NCBI RefSeq assembly: GCF_964355755.1
Contig: NC_092671.1
Coordinates: 23,765,070 to 23,829,069 of the forward strand
From: Antedon mediterranea
Lineage: Eukaryota; Echinodermata; Crinoidea; Comatulida; Antedonidae
Direction: 5' to 3'
Length of the DNA: 64,000 nucleotides
In this document: positions 1 through 13,600 of the stretch, in pieces
Position numbering within the stretch: the stretch's first letter is position 1
How the letters are laid out: every line of letters begins with the position of its first letter
The notes under the pieces: generated by a model
Seen by the model: only the letters and a program-made list of their open reading frames with translations
What the model was told of the DNA's origin: nothing
The model's database searches: none
Made by a program: the position numbers and the translations under genes

Positions 1-685
1 TTAAATCTGGCGTTCCACCCTGGTCTCATTCTTCTCTTTTCTTTTCGTGTACTCATCAATAAATTTCCTTCTTCCTAAAGCATCTGTGTAATCTGTTCAC
101 CCCAAATTCTGTTCGTCACTCGTACTGTACAAGAAACCAATCTAAGATTCATATACCGAAACATCGCACTAATTATTTTCAACATAACATAAGATTTTCT
201 GGCTCCAATTTATGGAATAATTTACCTTCTGACATCGGCAACTCTATTTCAAAGAAAGCGTTTTCCTCCAAACTCAAGAATTACCTTATTGAAAAGTATT
301 ACATTTTTTTATTTTTTCTTTTAATTATTTACGATTCTCTTTTTACAGTCTTTTGTCAGGATTTGATCAGTTTTCTTTCTGTTGATCGTATTTTCCACCT
401 ATTAGTGTCTTGTCATGTCCCTGTTTATACGTCCTGAATTTTGAATTTAGTTATTTTAAAATGGTATTTAAATAGTCTTTATCACCTTTGTCTGTAAATA
501 GGCTGACCTGCCTCAAGATTTCTATCTTATTGGGCACTGCCTACTTTCTTTTATTGATTACTTTATACTTTTTAATCATAATATTTATAATTCTTGACTT
601 GTTATATACTTTACCTGAATACATTATGTTTACATCATTTTCTTGAAGGAAGACAATAAATGTTAAGTTGAAATTGAAATATAAA
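1..685 (+). mobile_element. LINE 3' end (RT C-terminus and tail)
   Basis: One frame is open from about 63 to TGA 435-437. It encodes the usual C-terminal LINE pattern VRHSYCTRNQ ... IRFSGSNLWNNLPSDIG ... KAFSSKLKNYLI. The frame is broken before 63. About 250 bases of 3' UTR follow and end near 650-680 in ATAAATGTTAAGTTGAAATT, a short TTGAA-type tail. Non-LTR element, probably CR1/L2-like; the body is off the left edge or deleted. Confidence 0.6.
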
Positions 686-839
686 ATTAAATGTTTGAAC
701 AAGAAAAACTGTACTTATGGCTATTTATTTATCAAACCCTACCCAAAATTGTTTAATAATCTAGAATAGAACTCAGTATTTTGTTAACTTGTGTACGTAC
801 ATATTCATGGCTATTATAAACATGTGCATAACGATGCTT

Positions 840-1870
840 AAAGTGGAGCTTCACTCAGACTTTCTCAGCTTATATTGTTTAAATATGTTTAATTGAAAGT
901 GATTACATTTGAATATTCAGTGCCAGCATATGATAACTTTTCCATCGAGGGCCTATATCCACACTGTAGTATTAACTCTGACTGTTATGTAAAAGTAAAC
1001 TGGGACAAAGTATCAACAAATGATATCGATAAATGTTGTATGATTACTGACCAACTTTTGAGTAGACTTAATGTAAGTAGTGAAGGTTTTACTTGCTCTC
1101 ATGACAAATGTTTGAATGAGGAGCATATCAATAAAATAGAAGCTGTATAATGATGTTGTTTAGTGCCTTCAACAAGCATCTGATATTGCCTTCAATAACT
1201 CAAAAAGGGGAAAGAATAATAATGCACATATCGTTCCTGGATGGAATGACCATGTCTCGGATTTACACAGTATTGCTAGAGAAGCCTTCTTGTTTTGGAA
1301 AGAGAATGGTAAACCTAGAAATGATCCATTATATGCAGCAATGAAAACATCTCGCTCTAGATTCAAATTACCTCTTAGAACTTAGAACTAATGAAAACCA
1401 ATCAGAGCAGATTCTATGGCCCAATCGTTTACTCAAAATGATTATCAATCTTTCTGGAAACAGATTAAAAAATCTAAAACCAACTCTATACTTTCCAACT
1501 CAATTGATCAGGCTAAAGGTGAAGATGAAATTTGTGAACAATGGGCTAATCATTATGAATCATTATTTAATTGTATCTCTGATGTTTCCAATGAAAATGA
1601 TATGATATGTTATACATGCATACGACTGTTTATGTACTAATTCTTTGCAAATTAATGATTTTATTAATGAAAGCACTCAGAAACTGAGTGAAGTACTTGG
1701 CAAAATATATCCACTGATGACTCGGAGCATGTTGAAAGATACATTTTTTTGTCTTAGGTATTAGCTTTACATTGTTACAATCCTGCTGGGGTTAATAATT
1801 TGTTTAAATAATTTTTGGATACAAACAACTCCGGCATTGCAACAATGACCTTTCTAAAATCAAGATTGAC
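840..1870 (+). mobile_element. LINE fragment (endonuclease-RT linker), decayed
   Basis: Three frames together give the pattern between the endonuclease and RT of CR1-like LINEs. It runs CCMITDQLLSRL, then AHIVPGWNDHVSDLHSIARE, AFLFWKENGKPRNDPLY, then MAQSFTQNDYQSFWKQIKKS and ICEQWANHYESLFN. VPGWN..V, FW and W..HY..LFN are typical. Frameshifts and stops (for example at 1147-1149 and 1638-1640) make it non-functional. Similarity fades after about 1850. Confidence 0.6.
893..1640 (+). pseudogene. broken LINE ORF
   Basis: These are the coding remnants of the LINE fragment here, in at least three frame blocks (893-1150, about 1150-1400, 1416-1640). No catalytic motif of endonuclease or RT survives. 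Confidence 0.5.
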
Positions 1871-2346
1871 CAGAATAATTATCGAGGAGTGTCTTGAAGC
1901 TGTGCCGATTTGCGGCGCCTCTGCCTTAACCCATGTAGTAAGCTTAAACGCTTGACCAGTCGACTAATGTTTTGGTCCATATCAAAGAATATGCCCATGT
2001 TAAAAGAAGACAGAATGCGTGCTATTTAATATATCGTACGGAAGATAAGCTTTTGTGACAAACAATATATCAATTTACCTGAAAATCAATAGGCATGTTC
2101 TGTAAGTATATACCTATGTACAGAATGAAATAAGGAAGGACACACACTGGTACTAACAAAACTAATTATCAACTAACAATAGTTTAATTTGAATAACAAT
2201 AGAACAGCAACGCCAAAAACAAACGGGTGAATTTGAAAAGAAATAGGTTTTTTAAAACTATTTGTATGAAAAAGCCGGTACATTGAATCAACTTTTGTTT
2301 TAAAATTACAAATCACAAATTATAACCCTTGCCTCTTGTCCAAAAA

Positions 2347-3619
2347 TGGATAGATATACAGTCATTATATACTGTACATATTGTATATGGCATATAATAG
2401 GCACAACTCAGCACTATAAGCGTATAATAGGATGGCATACATCAACATTTTCCGTTCATATGTTAAATTACGTGCATGTAAAAAAAAAAAAAAATTAATT
2501 TTAGTAAAATGATAAAAATGATCACCTATAATAATTCGTCAAAGTGACGAATTAAATTTGAAGTTGTCTTTTCTATTTAACTTTTCTACAACTCAGTCAG
2601 ACATGTACTTCATCGGAGTGAAAATCTAAATTCTTGAACTATGATCTAATCTGATACATACTATAAAAGATTACATTTATAATTTACAGTCCCTTTCTTT
2701 TTTATGCAAAAAATAAAGAATACTAAAATCAAACATTGAAAAGTCATTTTGTAGTTTTAATCAGGTTATTTAAAAAATAATGATTTAGCTTATAAAAAAT
2801 AAAAAACAGTTAATCAAATACAAACCCATTGAATTTCAGACAATAGGCTTCCAGTTTACTACTCTTTTTTTAAAAAATTATGTCAAAAACACAACAACAC
2901 AAAAACATTAAAACAAAAAATATTTTGAACTGAAAAATATATACCACCTATTTCTATATTACAAATAACATAAGAAAATGCAAATGGATAGATATACAGT
3001 CATTATATACTGTACATATTGTATATGGCATATAATAGGCACAACTCAGCACTATAAGCGTATAATAGGATGGCATACATCAACATTTTCCGTTCATATG
3101 TTAAATTACGTGCATGTAAAAAAAAAAAAAAATTAATTTTAGTAAAATGATAAAAATGATCACCTATAATTCGTCAAAGTGACGAATTAAATTTGAAGTT
3201 GTCTTTTCTATTTAACTTTTCTACAACTCAGTCAGACATGTACTTCATCGGAGTGAAAATCTAAATTCTTGAACTATGATCTAATCTGATACATACTATA
3301 AAAGATTACATTTATAATTTACAGTCCCTTTCTTTTTTATGCAAAAAATAAAGAATACTAAAATCAAACATTGAAAATCATTTTGTAGTTTTAATCAGGT
3401 TATTTAAAAAATAATGATTTAGCTTATAAAAAATAAAAAACAGTTAATCAAATACAAACCCATTGAATTTCAGACAATAGGCTTCCAGTTTACTACTCTT
3501 TTTTTAAAAAATTATGTCAAAAACACAACAACACAAAAACATTAAAACAAAAAATATTTTGAACTGAAAAATATATACCACCTATTTCTATATTACAAAT
3601 AACATAAGAAAATGCAAAT
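2347..3619. repeat. tandem direct duplication of a ~638-bp segment
   Basis: Bases 2347-2984 repeat almost exactly as 2985-3619, head to tail. I see only a 3-base difference near 2531, a 1-base difference near 2742, and very little else. The unit starts with tggatagatatacagtc and ends with aacataagaaaatgcaaa. It includes the right end of a Helentron-like repeat (hairpins at 2533-2553 and 3168-3188). The near identity means a recent event. Confidence 0.95.
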
Positions 3620-4144
3620 TTCAACCATTTATCTAGAAACACTACACAGAAATTACATGAATCCCCACGATAATTTTAATGGAAACCGCAAGAGCCTGCA
3701 CTATGGTTGCTTTTGAAGCGTTACCATCAGAGTTATAGCTCTTTGAAAAACATAAACAAATTTCCATGTATGAAATTCCTGAAAACACCCCTAAGAAATA
3801 TAATGGTATTTCCTAAAATCAATAATTGATTTACGTAAATTTTTGTTTACATTAGAGCATGATTGGTACAAAAAGATTTCACAAAAACAATTAACAAATT
3901 CTTTTTCGTTTTTAAGGTGCCATATCTAAATAATGTCAAAATTCACATGCCAAAATGATAAAATTTGCATTTTTGGGGGGGGGGGGGGGGGGAAATCACA
4001 CACCTGTATCATGGCAACCATTAATTTTTTTTCTAAATATTTAAGTTTTCTTATATTACCTAAAGTGTGATTAATTACCAAAGTATGAGGAAAATCCATT
4101 TTTTGACATTTGGCCACTTTTTAATGAAATCGGTTGATATTTGT

Positions 4145-4278
4145 AGTCAACCGCTCTTAACTTTTTGAGATAATCATTACACAAAATAGTGTACAGAGAG
4201 AAATAAAGAAGAAGAATAAGAAGAATAAAGATTTCATACAATAACAATAAGTGATCATTTTATTTTAAATGATCACCT
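4145..4278 (-). mobile_element. Helentron-like left-end fragment
   Basis: Read on the minus strand, this begins with a hairpin (AGGTGATCATTT ... ATGATCACTT, 4249-4278) and continues TTGTTATTG, TTCTTCTTATT and CTCAAAAAGTT. That is the same order as the left end at 18009. Confidence 0.5.
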
Positions 4279-4636
4279 AATACAAGAAGCCCTATATTTA
4301 AAATTGAAAAACCCATCTCTAAACAATTAACTTCCTAACAAAAAAATCTATCTGAATATTTAAATACTCACCTGTATAAAGGTCTAATGAATACATACCG
4401 TATTTAATTGCACTGATGATGATTATTTTAATTTGGTTATGCTGTCAGAAGTTCGGCAACATTATTTACGATATCACCTTAAACACTTGGGTGTCAATAA
4501 AGGACTTACGAAAGTTGGAAAAGCTCTAAAAAAAATCTGTAAAAGCAGCAGTCGATAAACTACTTAAAAAATATTGATTCTATTATGAATATATATTTGC
4601 TCATTAGATTGACAAGTACTTGATTTTATTCCATAG

Positions 4637-4691
4637 ATACTATGATCAGCTTGCTGTGATGGATGCAAAATTACCTGTATCAGAAGACATG
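4637..4691 (+). CDS. PDCD6IP: ALIX exon a (BRO1 domain)
   Basis: The acceptor follows a T-rich stretch ending in ag at 4636; the donor is gtatgt at 4692. The first base completes a codon from an upstream exon, then [18 protein letters not shown] follows. This corresponds to the YYDQ...P.SE segment near human residue 75. It is the first recognisable exon in the window. Confidence 0.9.
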
Positions 4692-7600
4692 GTATGTAAA
4701 ATTGCAGTCTTATGCTGCCACTTTGCTTTTCCCAACTCTATAAAGAGTCACTAGTGTCCGATTCAGGGTTCTTACCATGCTGGTCAGCCCCACCCGTCAC
4801 CAACATGCTCCTGCCCGGCACTATTTTTAAAATTGTCTATAATAAAAAACTTTTTTTTTAACAGGGACATACTGTATTAAATTTGCATGTGTAAATCAAT
4901 GAATATGAGGTGTTAATATTCAATTACTCATTTCTTAGACAATGAGCATCCTAGTGACAATAGATTTAAAACAAAGCTTTATTTTTTGTAACAGCGACAT
5001 ATGGGACATTAATAACAATTACTCATTTCCTAGACGTTAGGCACGTTCACATAAGATTTTAACGTGCTTTCGTACTATCGTGATATTGAATATCACGTTA
5101 GCAGGAAGAATGTTCACATAGAATTTAACATCATGATACTGCATGCTAAAGGCCCATTTACACTAGGACGATAACAATAGACGATAATTAATAGACAAAT
5201 GTTCAGTAATAAACAATGAGTAATGTCAGACACCTTTCCAGCGTGGTATAGCCTAGCCACCTAGGCCTACGATTATTTTGTTAATAAAGTAGACTTTTTC
5301 ACTGACATTTGCATGTAAAACATCTTTTTAAGACTCTCTCTCTAACTTGTCCAGATTTTCTGGGGGAAATAACCAATTTTTGGGTAGGCATGGATCTAAA
5401 TAAAAAATCGGGGAAAATCACTTCACTTTTCAACTTTCAACCACATCATACTGTCAAGCACTTCAAAAGTGACAGGCTGGGCACGAGTAACTGTAAGTTT
5501 ACAAAATGGTGAAAAATATGCTCAATTTAAAATTAATAAGATCGTCAGAATGCTCAGGAACCCCTATTTTGCATTTCATTTTCTTAAAGTGTATGCATCA
5601 TATGTATGATTTATTATGAAACTAAGAAAAAAAATTATGATTCATTGCGGTATGTAATAATCTATCTGCACCAAAGTGGTTACTGCATTGTAAATACATG
5701 GAGGAATCTTTCTTAAACTTTTATTCAGGTGTACAGTATATATGGCTCGGTGGTCTTTGATACCTCGTCTATAGCACTTGCGTTTCACCTTGGGAAATGA
5801 AACGAAATACTATTTTTTTATATCCGTATTTAAATTTATTTGTTAGTGTATAAATTATACGCCTGATTTATTATGAAATCTAGAGAAACTTATGTCTTTA
5901 TTATTATTATTTTTATTCTAATAAACGTCTAAAACTTCTCACAAGTTTATGTAATGGCTCCCTGTTGAGCTGGGTAATGTTATTTGAAGGTTTGCATCGC
6001 GAAATCAATATGTTGATTTACAGTTTGCGGTACATCAACCTATTTGGGATTTGCTTACATCATTGAGTTTAGGAGAGGAGGTTCCATACTATATGTAAAG
6101 TGGTCGCTTACAAGAGGTGGTCACCAATGAGGGTGTTCTCTAAGGATGGTTGCTTTGGGAAGGTGGTTGCTTATGAGATATTTGCTTTTAGGGAAGGGGT
6201 AGCTTACGATGGGTGGTCTCTTTGGGGAAGTGGTAGCTTGCAAAATATGGTAAATTTATAGGTGTGGTCACTTGCACTTGCTTAAAGAGAGGTAGTCACG
6301 GACAAGTTTGGTCGCTTTTGATGGTTGCTTTGGGAAGGCGGTCACTTACAAGATGGCTGCTTTTAATAAGGTGGTCACTATGTTAGCTGTTGGTATTTTT
6401 ACATTACGGTAGCTGGAGGTTTAACTACATAAGCGGTGGACTGGTCTACATCATCAACGGTTGTTACGACAATAACTTTATTGAAATCAAAAATAAGTAC
6501 TGTACTTATAAAATGGCAATAGGTATCTACTCTTGGTTGATACGGTTTAGTTAATAGATTTAACTTAAAATTTATTTGGCTTTGCAATAATTGTGTTTTT
6601 TTTTAAAATAAAATTTACAAAGTCGTTGATCCTTTCCTCCTTTTTTTTGTTGGTATTTTAGGCTGTTATTAAATTTACTTGGCAAGATGCATTTGACAAA
6701 GGGTCTCTCTTAGGAGGAGCAAAAAAGCAGAGTAAGTATCACCCTGAAGAAGTTTAAATTTTAACAACAAATGCAATATCATACAATTCTGAATATGTGT
6801 ACCGCCAAACCAAAACCAGGCGTTTGTCGGCAGCAAGGGATTTCTGTAAAATGCTTCTGAATGTGTAAAACCTATATCTTGACCATTTTTAGTTTTTTAA
6901 ATAATCTTACAGAAAATTTACCGTAGATTCCAAAAATCTATGTATTTTAAAGAAATTATAAGTATAAATCAATGAAAATAACATTTTAATGAGACCCCCT
7001 TTTTCGTCTTTGGTGAAAAAATCAAGTTCTATTCTGTAATTTGTGTCTATTTCTAACCAACTTTTACCTCTTTGATTATGAGAAGACCCCTTAATGTGTG
7101 GTATTTTTAGAAAGCTCGTGAAAAAATCTTTCCAAAGATAAAGGTTGTAGGTCATGTAAAATAATAGTATAGCCAATCAAACACATTCTTTAATAACCTT
7201 TTGGTATAAGCAAACCAGTCTTGTTGCTACGGAATCCTGAAACAGGCAATTTGATTGGCTAACAGAGTGGCTCAAGTCAATGAAGCGTTAAATTTGCCTT
7301 TAACAGCTATTCAAAGTACACTGAGGAAGCGGTAAGGTTTTAACAAAACTTTCTTACTGTAAAAAACATTCAATATTAATTCATACTTGCTATTTATGCA
7401 TCCTAGATAATAATAAAACAACATAGAATAGTTTAATGATTTATATAATATGAAAAGTAGATATATTGGCTTCACTAGCGAATCATAAACAACAAGAGGT
7501 TAGAAAGTACGAAATGACTTTCTAGCGCGACACACTCAGTTTGGTGAACACAGAAACACTTTTGATCAAAATATTAGGCCTAGCCTAGGCATAAGATAAG

Positions 7601-10600
7601 AGATGAACTGTATGCCAGCTTAGTACTTCAAGTTAGCCTAGTAAAACCACCTAGCATACCTTGGTCTAGGCCTAGCCCAAAAAAATGATTTTTAAATGTG
7701 TTTAAAAAAGTTTAATTTAATTTTTCATTCTGTTTTCAGATCTTGATTGGTAATACTGTAATGTAATACCAATAATAGTTTTGACAGTGGTGGTGATGCT
7801 GTTGCTACTTTCTCTTCTCAAAGAACTCCAATAATGGTGATACGGTGCTTAATATAACTTTACAAAAATGACTTTGATTCTGATGATACATGACACATGT
7901 ATTCTATTATGCAACGTAACCCTGAATAAAACCGTGAAATAATTGTATCGAAAAGATGATAATACTGTTGTTGTAACACGCAGCCTAAAATGACCAAAAT
8001 TTTATAATTTAAAGTGTACCAATTGTAAATAAATTTAAACACATCAAACACAATCAACTGTCTGTGTATCATTAATTTTGGTTCATTTCTATGTGTTGTA
8101 TTTTATTGTCACTTTATTAATAGTACAGTACTTATTTATAGTTATTACAAGCCTCACACATAACATAAGTTTAGTAAAAAAAAGTTTACTAACGTATGTT
8201 GTTATTTGAAGTCTCATTTGACAATGTTAATGTTACTGGATTTCTTTGAAAATTTCAATGATTATATAAAAATGTATTAGTTACATTTGTGCTAAATTTC
8301 AAAGTCATAGGTATACTAGAAGTTAGCGTTGTCAAGGTGAACATGAGTCGCTGTCTGCCAGCACATTTAAACTTCCTGTTTGAACAATTGTTTAACTTTG
8401 AATGCATTTTTCACTGCTAAATAAAAATGAATTCTTACTTGTATTTCTTTACTTATTGTATCATAACTCTAAAAATACTTGACCAAATTGAATAATTTTT
8501 TCAGTATTTTAAAGCAAATTATGTGCTCTGTACAAATATCTTGAAAACTCAAAATGTCACATTTACGACAAATGCCTGGTTTTGATTTGGCTGTACACAT
8601 ATTATTTCTTAACCAAAATTTGTTGTGGTTTAAAATATTAAGTTACAAGTCTGAAATAAATAAATGAATTACGTGAATTGCAAGACTTTTTTAAATAATT
8701 CAATCTAAAGTCAAATTTTTCTTTCCAAATTGGTTTTTACTGTAGGCGTTGTGTCATTGGGATATGAACAAGTGTGTGTTTTGTTTAACTTGGCAGCAGT
8801 GCATAGTAACATTGCAGCTTTACAAAGTTTAGATGATGACAGAGGATTAAAAGTTTCAGCAAAGCATTTCCAGGTAATTCATTATATTCTTACTACACAT
8901 TTTATTGAATTAAATGAATAAGTTAAAGGAATTGGAAATTATGATATCAAATGTATATTCTATTTAAAATTCATAAATAGAGCCAGATATTAATTTTTCT
9001 AATTTCTGCAACATTTGCAAAATAGAAAATATGTTAAAGGGTTCCAATTGTCTTGCTTCATAGGTTCCCAGTTTTTTTAGATATTAAAGACACTTTCCAT
9101 GCAAACTATTTAATTTCTTTTCATAAGTGTACATTTTATGGTCAATTATGATAAAAAGACAAATCAATGCACCGTAAATCGCTGGGCATGCTTCACCTAC
9201 GCTAGGGTGAGGCTCTCTTCCTAACCTGGTAACAGCGGTAACGTACAAATAGTGTACCCCAACTATAGATGCTAGGCTATGTTATTTCACGAAAGTGGGT
9301 AAATTATAAAAGTGAATCGAGCATATCAATTCATGAGCGTGATGCATCCAGTATTCATAGCGGGCCGTTAAATGATCAAAATCGACTTACAGTATTAAAA
9401 AAAAATGTTAATATAAAAAGGAAAAATTATCACAATAGGCCCATTTCAGATTGATTAAATATGTAGTTTGTGACTTTAAAATCGACTGAGGAAATGTAGA
9501 GAATTGTCTTTAATTATCATTGTATAAAAGAATACCACATTTGTATTCAGATTTTAAAGAACTGTGTTTTCCTTAAGCAGATTGCTATAATTCAGTACTG
9601 TATAACAGTATCTTTTATTCTAACCTTTAAAAAAATCAATGACAAATACACCTACTGAAATTCTATTAAAAATATTAAACAATTTGTAATTTCAAATTGT
9701 TTTAAAATAAATAATGTTTTGACACAGAGTGCAGCTGGAATATTTGAACATTTAGATAGCATGGTGTGGTCATATGAATCTAAGATAAGCACACAAGACC
9801 TACAACCAGATGTTCTAAAATCACTGAGTTTAATCATGATTGCACAAGCACAAGAGAGTTTCTTAAAAAAGGCTAGACAAGGTTAGTTTAACATTGTTAT
9901 TTATATAGCGCTTTTCCAAAGATCACTTTACATGGTGAGCATCACATTAGGGTAACCTTCCATTAAAACTGAAACATCACTTTCATTTTCACACCATCTT
10001 GATTGACATATTTAAGAAATAATCGTGAGTTTCTTTATCATGATGTTCTATATAAACCTGCAGGAAGAGCAAGTTAATTATCATGATCTTACAGTTGCCA
10101 TGATATATTAGACACCACTATATGCAGAGACGAAATTCAACCAATCGGTGTCTGGTTATTTACTGCGTCATCGACCACCCACCGGAAGGAGGAGTCACCA
10201 TTTAAATCTAATTCAAATAGTAAATTTGTATGTACATATCTCAATTTCCTTTGTTAGATAAAATGAAAGATTCAGTAGTGGCTAAAGTGGCCCACGCAAC
10301 ATCAAACCTGTATCAAGATGCCATGAAACAATGTCAGAAGCTTAATGTAAAGGGCATTCTTCCAAAGGATTGGATCACAACTGTAACTGCTAAACACTCT
10401 TACCTTCAAGCTCTTGCCCAAAAATACCAAGCAAGTGTGGCAAAAAATGCACAGGCATTTGGTGAAGAAATTTCTAGATTACAGGTAAAATGAAGTAAGG
10501 TATATTTTATTACTAATTGATTGGTTGACATTTTGCCAGGTATGCCTGCATGTCAAGAGGGATGATTGGAATTGCCCAAGTAGACTGACCTAGATGTTTT

Positions 10601-13600
10601 GCCACTCATTTAACTTAAGTGGTCACAATCTGGAATTGCAGATAATTGATGGTAACCGCAATCACAGCGGTAACTCAAACTAACATTTTTTATTATATAT
10701 TTTTTTAATGGTCAACAGCATGCATTTGCTATATCTGAAATATTGACTTTAGGAATACTATTCAAACTAATGCATAGGTACTATTTAAAAAAAGTAAAAA
10801 TCTCATCTTTTGTTTTTAAAAGCAAGCAAAAAAACTGTTAGCTGACGCTGCAGCTGTTGGTGGTACCCTGCTTGATTTCACAGACTTGCAAGGTACAATA
10901 CAAAGGTCACTTGCAGCAGCAAAAAAGGACAACGACTTTATCTATCATGAAGTTGTTCCAGAACCTGCAGCTCTTAAACCAATTGATTCAGCAGTAATTG
11001 CAAAGCCTACAGCAATCTCAAAACCTATGAATTCTAAATCAATTGGTGAGTTTTGAAATGTTGATATTAGTAAAATACTACAGCTAATAAAAATATTTAT
11101 TTATATTTTAATACCAAAATCAAGTCTCAAGCAACACATGGTTGAAATATTAAAATGGTTTTAAACTCTTCTGGTGCATGGAAAAATGTAATTTATGAGC
11201 ACTGAATTTGGTTTAACATGATAGTTGTTTGTGAACAAATTATTAAATTTGATTTCATTAAATCGGTGAGACCACATAATTTTTTTATTGCGATTCCTGG
11301 GCATAAAATTATGATTTGAAAAAATTGATGCAGCTTGATGATAGATCTCAAAATAATGCTATATATTGAAAAGAACAATAGTTTTTTTAAATATATGCGA
11401 TATCTTGCAAAACTGATTTGTAGATGTCTTGCCCAGGCTCCTGCAAGTATTCTTGTTTTTGTTGTATTGCTTCGTTCAAAACAGAAATGTAAATTATCAT
11501 TATCAATAGAACACAACTTGTGTGGAGATAAATATAATTTGATGAACCTGGGCTTACACTAAAAACCACATTTTATCTATACTAGAGGGTGAGCTCGCTT
11601 CGCTCACTCCCCCTCTAGGAAGTGTAGACGATGGTTCTCGGAATGATAATGATGTTCTTGTACGTTTTCTGTCGGTTACCATTATTGAAAATGCTTGACA
11701 TTCGTAAAACTAAACTACTCTGTTTCACAGTGTTTTAGATGATTAATAACATTTTAAAGTATAGTGTTTATTGTTTGGTTGGGCCCTTTGGGGAGGCGGA
11801 GTTCATTTGAGGGAGGTGCTTATTCGAGGGATATATGTTACATTTATAATAAAATGAAATCCTCTAATACTAATAGATATGAAAAGTGGTAAAAAAGAAT
11901 AACAAATGCTTGGTAAATTGTAGATAACAGTACGATGAATTCTACTACAAATAGTATAATTGTGTTATTATAAATGTGGATGGACGTTTATTAGATAGTT
12001 GGGTTGGGTGGGGGGTGGGGGGATTATTATTCAAAGTGATGTTTTATTGGAGAGGCGTTTATTCAAATAAATACCATCCTAATAATTATTAATACATTAT
12101 TTAATTTAAACATCTTTTGAAACTAACTGCTGTGACAGAGTGGGCCCAAGAAAGAAGACATTACGGCTTGCAACATGGGCAGACATCTCGGTCCTAACGG
12201 GACACAGATAGCCTACAGTTATTCCTGCCAGCTTACTCAATAAAACTCAGCTATCGAGATTTCACTTGATTTTAAACAAAATGTCTTATCATCAAATCTC
12301 AAATGTAATTTTATAATACTATTCCCCACAATATATTCCGATTATTTATGGCGTATATTTAATTTGATCTTTATTAATTTGCAGTATAATTTAATTTTTA
12401 ACTACTGTACCTTCACACACGCTCGCGCGCGCGCGGTCCGTTACTAAAATAAACAAAAAACTGAAATGGCTATGACTACTACTATCTGTTTTTTTCTTCT
12501 CTCTTCCAAAGGGACACTGTATTGATTGATGGAAAGTGCCTGTTTCCAGTCACCTTTAGGGTCAAATCTATTATTTTAACTGCTCCCTTGTGTATAAAAG
12601 AGAGAAAATAGTTGAAACCAGGGCCCCGTTTCTGCTGCCAAAAATATACCGTATATATACGGTATATTTTATATACGGTATATTTTTTGGCAGCAGAAAC
12701 GGGTCTCATGTGGATATTATACGGTATATTCCAAAATATACCATATATTTCGTACCCTGTTTCTGCTGCACTCAAAATATACCGTATATGTGACCCGGCC
12801 CACTACGCGAGACTCTAGAGGTCAATCCATACTTCCGTCTCACGAAATGCATTTTGGGTAATGAAAGCCAACTTTTTTACAGCCCACCCACGAAGTATGT
12901 GTAGCGGAAAACGGTGCACGAATTTCATATACGGTATATATACGGTATATTTATACGGTATATTTATACGGTATATTTATACGGTATATTTGGGATTGGC
13001 AGCAGAAACGGGGCCCAGGTTGTTGCAAGGTGAACTCATTTTGGTCTTTTGGTACGGTCACGTTGGACTGTTTCAGTGATTGATAACCCCTATTAACAGT
13101 TTCCTCCTGTGTGTAACGTTCAGATAATATATATAATAATATAATATGTATATTATATGTATACACTGTTCTTTACAATTATATTATTTGCATCTTACGT
13201 TCTTATGATTAATACCAATTGTTGTAAAGTTTTTACATCATTACAGGAGAATTAATGTACATTTTGTTTACAAATAATTTAATCTATTGAGACATTCTTA
13301 CTACCTCATCAGAACGTTAATGGCATTTCACAACAGTCCAACATAGAATACCCACGTTACCTTATAACTTGCCCTACCACAATATATCTAATTTGCTATA
13401 TCACCCTGGAAGCGATATTTTGGCAAACCTAATTTATGGACCACCATGAAACATAAAAAAAGCATGCATTACTCATCAGACATATGCATAGGTGTCACCC
13501 GGGCTTCAATTTCCAGAGGAGTTGGTCATGTTTTCGAGAACCATTTGGGTACACCCACCAAAGGGTGCGCGAGCGAAGCCAGTGAACCCTCTAGTATTAA

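Noticed and set aside
3926-4117. A frame with a PPPPPP run.
   Set aside because: It is created by a poly-G run at 3975-3992.
4436-4545. A frame reading LSEVRQHYLRYHLKHLGVNK, like a SAP or transposon-protein fragment.
   Set aside because: It is only ~35 residues, has no splice sites that join it to ALIX, and gives no firm family match by eye.
12482-13166. Frames with repeated IYRIYTVYF.
   Set aside because: They are read-through of palindromic ATACCGTATAT units of a MITE.
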